From Krasilnikovozyma curviuscula (Eukaryota; Basidiomycota; Tremellomycetes; Cystofilobasidiales; Mrakiaceae), in the NCBI GenBank assembly GCA_014825775.1, contig MVAQ01000050.1:45755-109754 (forward strand): DNA of 64,000 nt. The letters run 5' to 3'. The number at the start of each line of letters is the position of its first letter. The stretch's first letter is position 1. Both the position numbers and the translations under genes were made by a program. Below are positions 61,001-64,000 of the stretch, one piece after another. Under the pieces are notes generated by a model. That model saw only the letters and a program-made list of their open reading frames with translations. It made no database searches and had not been told where the DNA came from.

Positions 61001-64000
61001 GACTGCGTCATAATACTGACAGCAGAATTCTGATGATTGTGTCCTCGCTGTCGGTTGGCTCGGGTTTCTGCCAGACGGGCTGAGATTGAGTGCGGATTAG
61101 GTGAGATGCGATCCTGAGAAGAATCTCCTTCAGGAGAAGAGTGAAAGTAGCTGAGATCGAATGGATCTGCTGGTTTCGCATTGATGACTTCGTCGACACC
61201 TGACATCATTCTGACAGAGAAGGCAGTCTCTTTTTGAGGGCGGCGACGACTGGATTGTTCGGATGAATGGCTAGTTGCCATCTTTGAGCTCGTGTCAGAG
61301 ATCTCAGAGAACCGAGCGGTGTCGAATACTGAGTCAGGAGATTGATCGAACGAATCTGAGTAGCCGATCATCGATGAGTCCTCAGAGATATCGTTCTCGA
61401 AGGACAAGAAGGACTGTGTCTGGATTTCTGGACGTTGAGAAGAAGGTGGTTGGATGTCAATTTGTAGAGGTAATATTGTGGTAGGAGAAGGAGATCCAAA
61501 CTTAAAATTCTGGTTTAGTTGCCCGAATGACTGCGAGTTGGGCTCACAAACTGGTGAGCTGATGAGGACTGAGTCGCAACATCCGAATTCAGAGCCAGAA
61601 TCTTCTTCAAAGTATCCTGGTACCACCAATTTACCATCTTTACCATTACACATATCACAAAATAATTCATCTACCACGAAGGAGTTCTCCGCCATGAAAC
61701 TAGAGTTGACAGTATGCAATAAAGCGCTTCTGCTTGGATCTTCGGCTTCGGCAAGCGCTTCCATAAAACTGTTTCTCAAAACATCACCCGCCATTCCCCT
61801 AAGCTCTTTAGTGAAATCAAAAGTATCGGAACCTTTGTTGAGCTGTCTTGGTGGAGAAGAGGTGTTTGAGCGGCTATCATCTGAAGAGTTGGAGACAACT
61901 TGGATAACAGGTTTTGGCAGTTGTGATTGTTGTGGTTGTTGCGGTTGTTGTGCTGGTGGTGAAGCAGAAGTTTGGGTGAGGTTTCGCCTTCTTGATGGAG
62001 AGATGCGTTGAGGAGATGGAAGGGGCGGGAGGTTGGCTGAACAAGGGTTCATTATAGCGACCACCGGGTTGCCGACCGCAAGCAGACGGTAGTCGATACA
62101 TACATCTTCATCCAGGTGAGAGAACGCTGAAGATCTGCGTTCAGATTTTCCTCTGAAAGAGCTGTCATCTTCAGACGACGACAAAATGTCGGCTAGGTCA
62201 TCAGGGACATCTTCTGACGATGAAGAGGAGTCATCGCCGCCCTGATCCGGTGAATTCCGGTCTTGAACTCCAAAGGACATCCCAGTACCGAACTCAATAA
62301 CTTGTGAAGCAGGCTGTGTAGCGGATTGGTTAGCTTAGCTTGATGCAGGGAAGGCAACAACACTGACATCTTCAATTTCAATCACTGCATCTTCCGTCAT
62401 TTCCGCATGAGTAGCTTCAGTTGTAGTAGTTTGAATCACAGTAGATGACACGTTTGGTAGAGCAGCAATTGCAGCATCAGCACTCTTCTTCCTCAGCCGC
62501 AACCCACTCTTCAACCCAATCTGTCGACCGATGCCGCCAGTAACAGGCTTAGCATTGTAGACCTCGGCCCGCAGACTGCTACCGGCGGAAGTTGTCTTCG
62601 GTCTGATCCAAGAATCACCAGCTCTGAGTTTCATCGTTTGTACTGACGGTTTGGAGAGAATACTTTTCGACGGTGAGGTGTGGGGTGTCGAAGAGAATGA
62701 GGAGCTGTTGGAGGGAAGGAGCTCCAAGCGATTAACCAAGTTTATAAGTGAGTTTGTTGCCCCTCGAACTGGGTCCATAGATTGAGTTACTGACGTGGGA
62801 AGTGTCAGAAAAATGGCTGTGATGATACAGCAGGCAGTTCGAGATTTGAACGTACCATCACCCTTGACATTGCTATCCCGGGTTTGCACAAGAATAGCTT
62901 CATTCCAATTACCACCGAAGTTCACTACATTTTTAACCGCTTGGTCTCTTCTACTTCTTCTAGTCTTGACCTCTTCTTCGCTCCTCTTCCAGGTGTTTTT
63001 ATCAACTGGACTTGGGTCGTTTTCATCATTGCCTTTCTTACGTTCACTGTCTTTATTATCGTAATAGTCCAGTAGTTGGTCTTTCATGTCATTGGTCTTT
63101 ATTCTAGGATTTGGTTCCGAGAAGATTTTGTTGAGGGCTGGTCGAGCGGGCAAAACCGGAGAATCTATCAAGAGCGCTCTCTCTGGAGCAGCCAATGGTC
63201 CCTTGTTGTCACCAGCGAGTCGATTGTCATAGTTGGTAGTCATTATTTGATGGTCGGTTGGTACTGCGACGGCTGTTGTTGGAGTTTGTACACTGCTCGA
63301 CGGGAACTGAGAAGTTGGGTTGTAGATGGCTTCGGGATCTAATAGCGAGATGTGAGTGTGAGGTGTTGGCGGTGGAAGAGTATCAGAACGAGGACTTCGA
63401 TAAGTTAACTACAAAAGCAAAGTGTCAAGAAACGACTCACCCGCTGACTTAGCAACCATTTGAGGACTCATCATCGCACTCCGCAACTTTGCTCTTTCCC
63501 TCGCATCTATCTCCTTGATAGTGTTGATACCATCAGTTGTTCCCTTCAGTCTACTTAACCAAGTTTTACCAACAGTGTTGGTAGCAGTGAGAGCTGGTGT
63601 TGGCTTGTTGATTATAAGCGTGGTGGATGGAGATGGGTAGGTGGGTGCCGCCTGTAGGATGGAACCTGTTTTTTGGGGAATGGGAGCATGGGGAGGTGGT
63701 TGAGCAAAAAATCTGTACCAGAAAATACACAGGATTTACTACAAAGAACGTATAAACAAAGCCGATAGGATGACCCACTCTTCGAAGTGGTTGTTTTCTT
63801 TATTTTCTTTATTCGCTTCTCGAGAGCTCGAACTTCCTTTTTTGACACCACTGTCACCGGAACTTTTATTGCCGAAGATTCCAGCTAGTCCTTTCCTGAC
63901 CTTCTTCTCTCCGCTTAGAGTTGCCTTGATGGTTGAGAAAGGACTCTTTGCGATATCTGAAGAAGCAATGGGTGACGAAGGGATGGGATCTGAACTTAGA
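58002..64000 (-). CDS. Very large low-complexity protein with KEN-box-like motifs, 5' end off the window
   Basis: About 1,800 residues are visible in at least eight exons and the start lies beyond the right edge. I do not recognise a folded domain. The first visible exon has VRKGLAGIFGNKSSGDSG and ANKENKENNHFEEW. Then come GKTWLSRLKGTTDGINTIKE, DARERAKLRSAMMSPQMVA and RSRRDQAVKNVVNFGGNWNE. An 890-codon Ser/Asp-rich exon from about 62307 to 59650 follows. The C-terminal exons contain LPRRMATASHRRPPA, IRGWLKFERDASQEYAKSKE, LNRRDTQAAAEEEKLKPAKS, FSFGLIRRSALPDWN, SSIASDKENIPPVRRFQKYL and end VVRFERDAPF. The splice between EIED and PASQVIEFG (62300s) shows that the 62335-63243 and 59614-62280 frames belong to one gene. 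Confidence 0.75.
59835..59868. repeat. 9-bp tandem repeat inside the large gene
   Basis: Three to four copies of a GCTATCGTT unit, encoding a Ser-Asn-Asp repeat on the minus strand. In-frame unit length means copy-number change would not shift the frame. Confidence 0.85.

Overview
This window is nuclear DNA of a fungus, most likely a basidiomycete yeast of the Tremellomycetes (Cryptococcus/Kwoniella-like). Nearly every gene is broken by several short introns (mostly 40-120 nt, GT...AG, often with a CTAAC/CTGAC-like branch site). Genes are packed tail-to-tail and head-to-head with little intergenic DNA. The gene set is fungal (Mss51, Rsc7, an Opi1-type regulator, GPI10, a fungal ARPC2). The taxonomic placement is inferred from gene architecture, not from a database comparison. 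I see no transposon, tRNA, rRNA, CRISPR array or viral element.

Left part (1-13.7 kb): metabolic genes. The 5' part of a zinc alcohol dehydrogenase runs off the left edge. It is followed by an unrecognised protein and two virtually identical GFA-type (glutathione-dependent formaldehyde-activating-like) genes that flank the Arp2/3 subunit ARPC2. Next come a mannitol/sorbose-type short-chain dehydrogenase, a PI-PLC-X-like phosphodiesterase and a UPF0014/FetB-like membrane permease.

Middle (14-37 kb): an Oca6/Siw14-type phosphatase-fold protein with a long acidic tail, EMC2, RSC7, a tandem pair of DUF1275 membrane proteins, an alpha/beta hydrolase, an Opi1-type transcription regulator, a PhzF-like isomerase, an aminodeoxychorismate-lyase-like class IV enzyme, GPI mannosyltransferase 3 (GPI10), an F-box-like protein and the RNA helicase SUB2. 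SUB2 has a 510-nt intron that itself contains coding-like sequence.

Right part (37.5-64 kb): a Gln-rich SNF5 with two extra zinc-binding modules, MSS51 and QRI7 head-to-head (both mitochondrial gene expression), an unrecognised four-helix membrane protein head-to-head with a MIC12-like MICOS subunit, SUMO, a site-2 protease, a triose-phosphate-translocator-family nucleotide-sugar transporter, a second copy of the alpha/beta hydrolase, and a very large low-complexity protein with KEN-box-like motifs that runs off the right edge.

Overall: most genes are conserved housekeeping functions (chromatin remodelling, ER/secretory membrane, mitochondria, mRNA export). They are interspersed with lineage-duplicated metabolic genes that share a TATA box about 104-120 nt before the ATG. 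The most unusual structural items are the 1,119-bp perfect-but-one-base direct duplication around ARPC2 and the coding-like content of the SUB2 intron. I did not find a convincing new multi-gene system.
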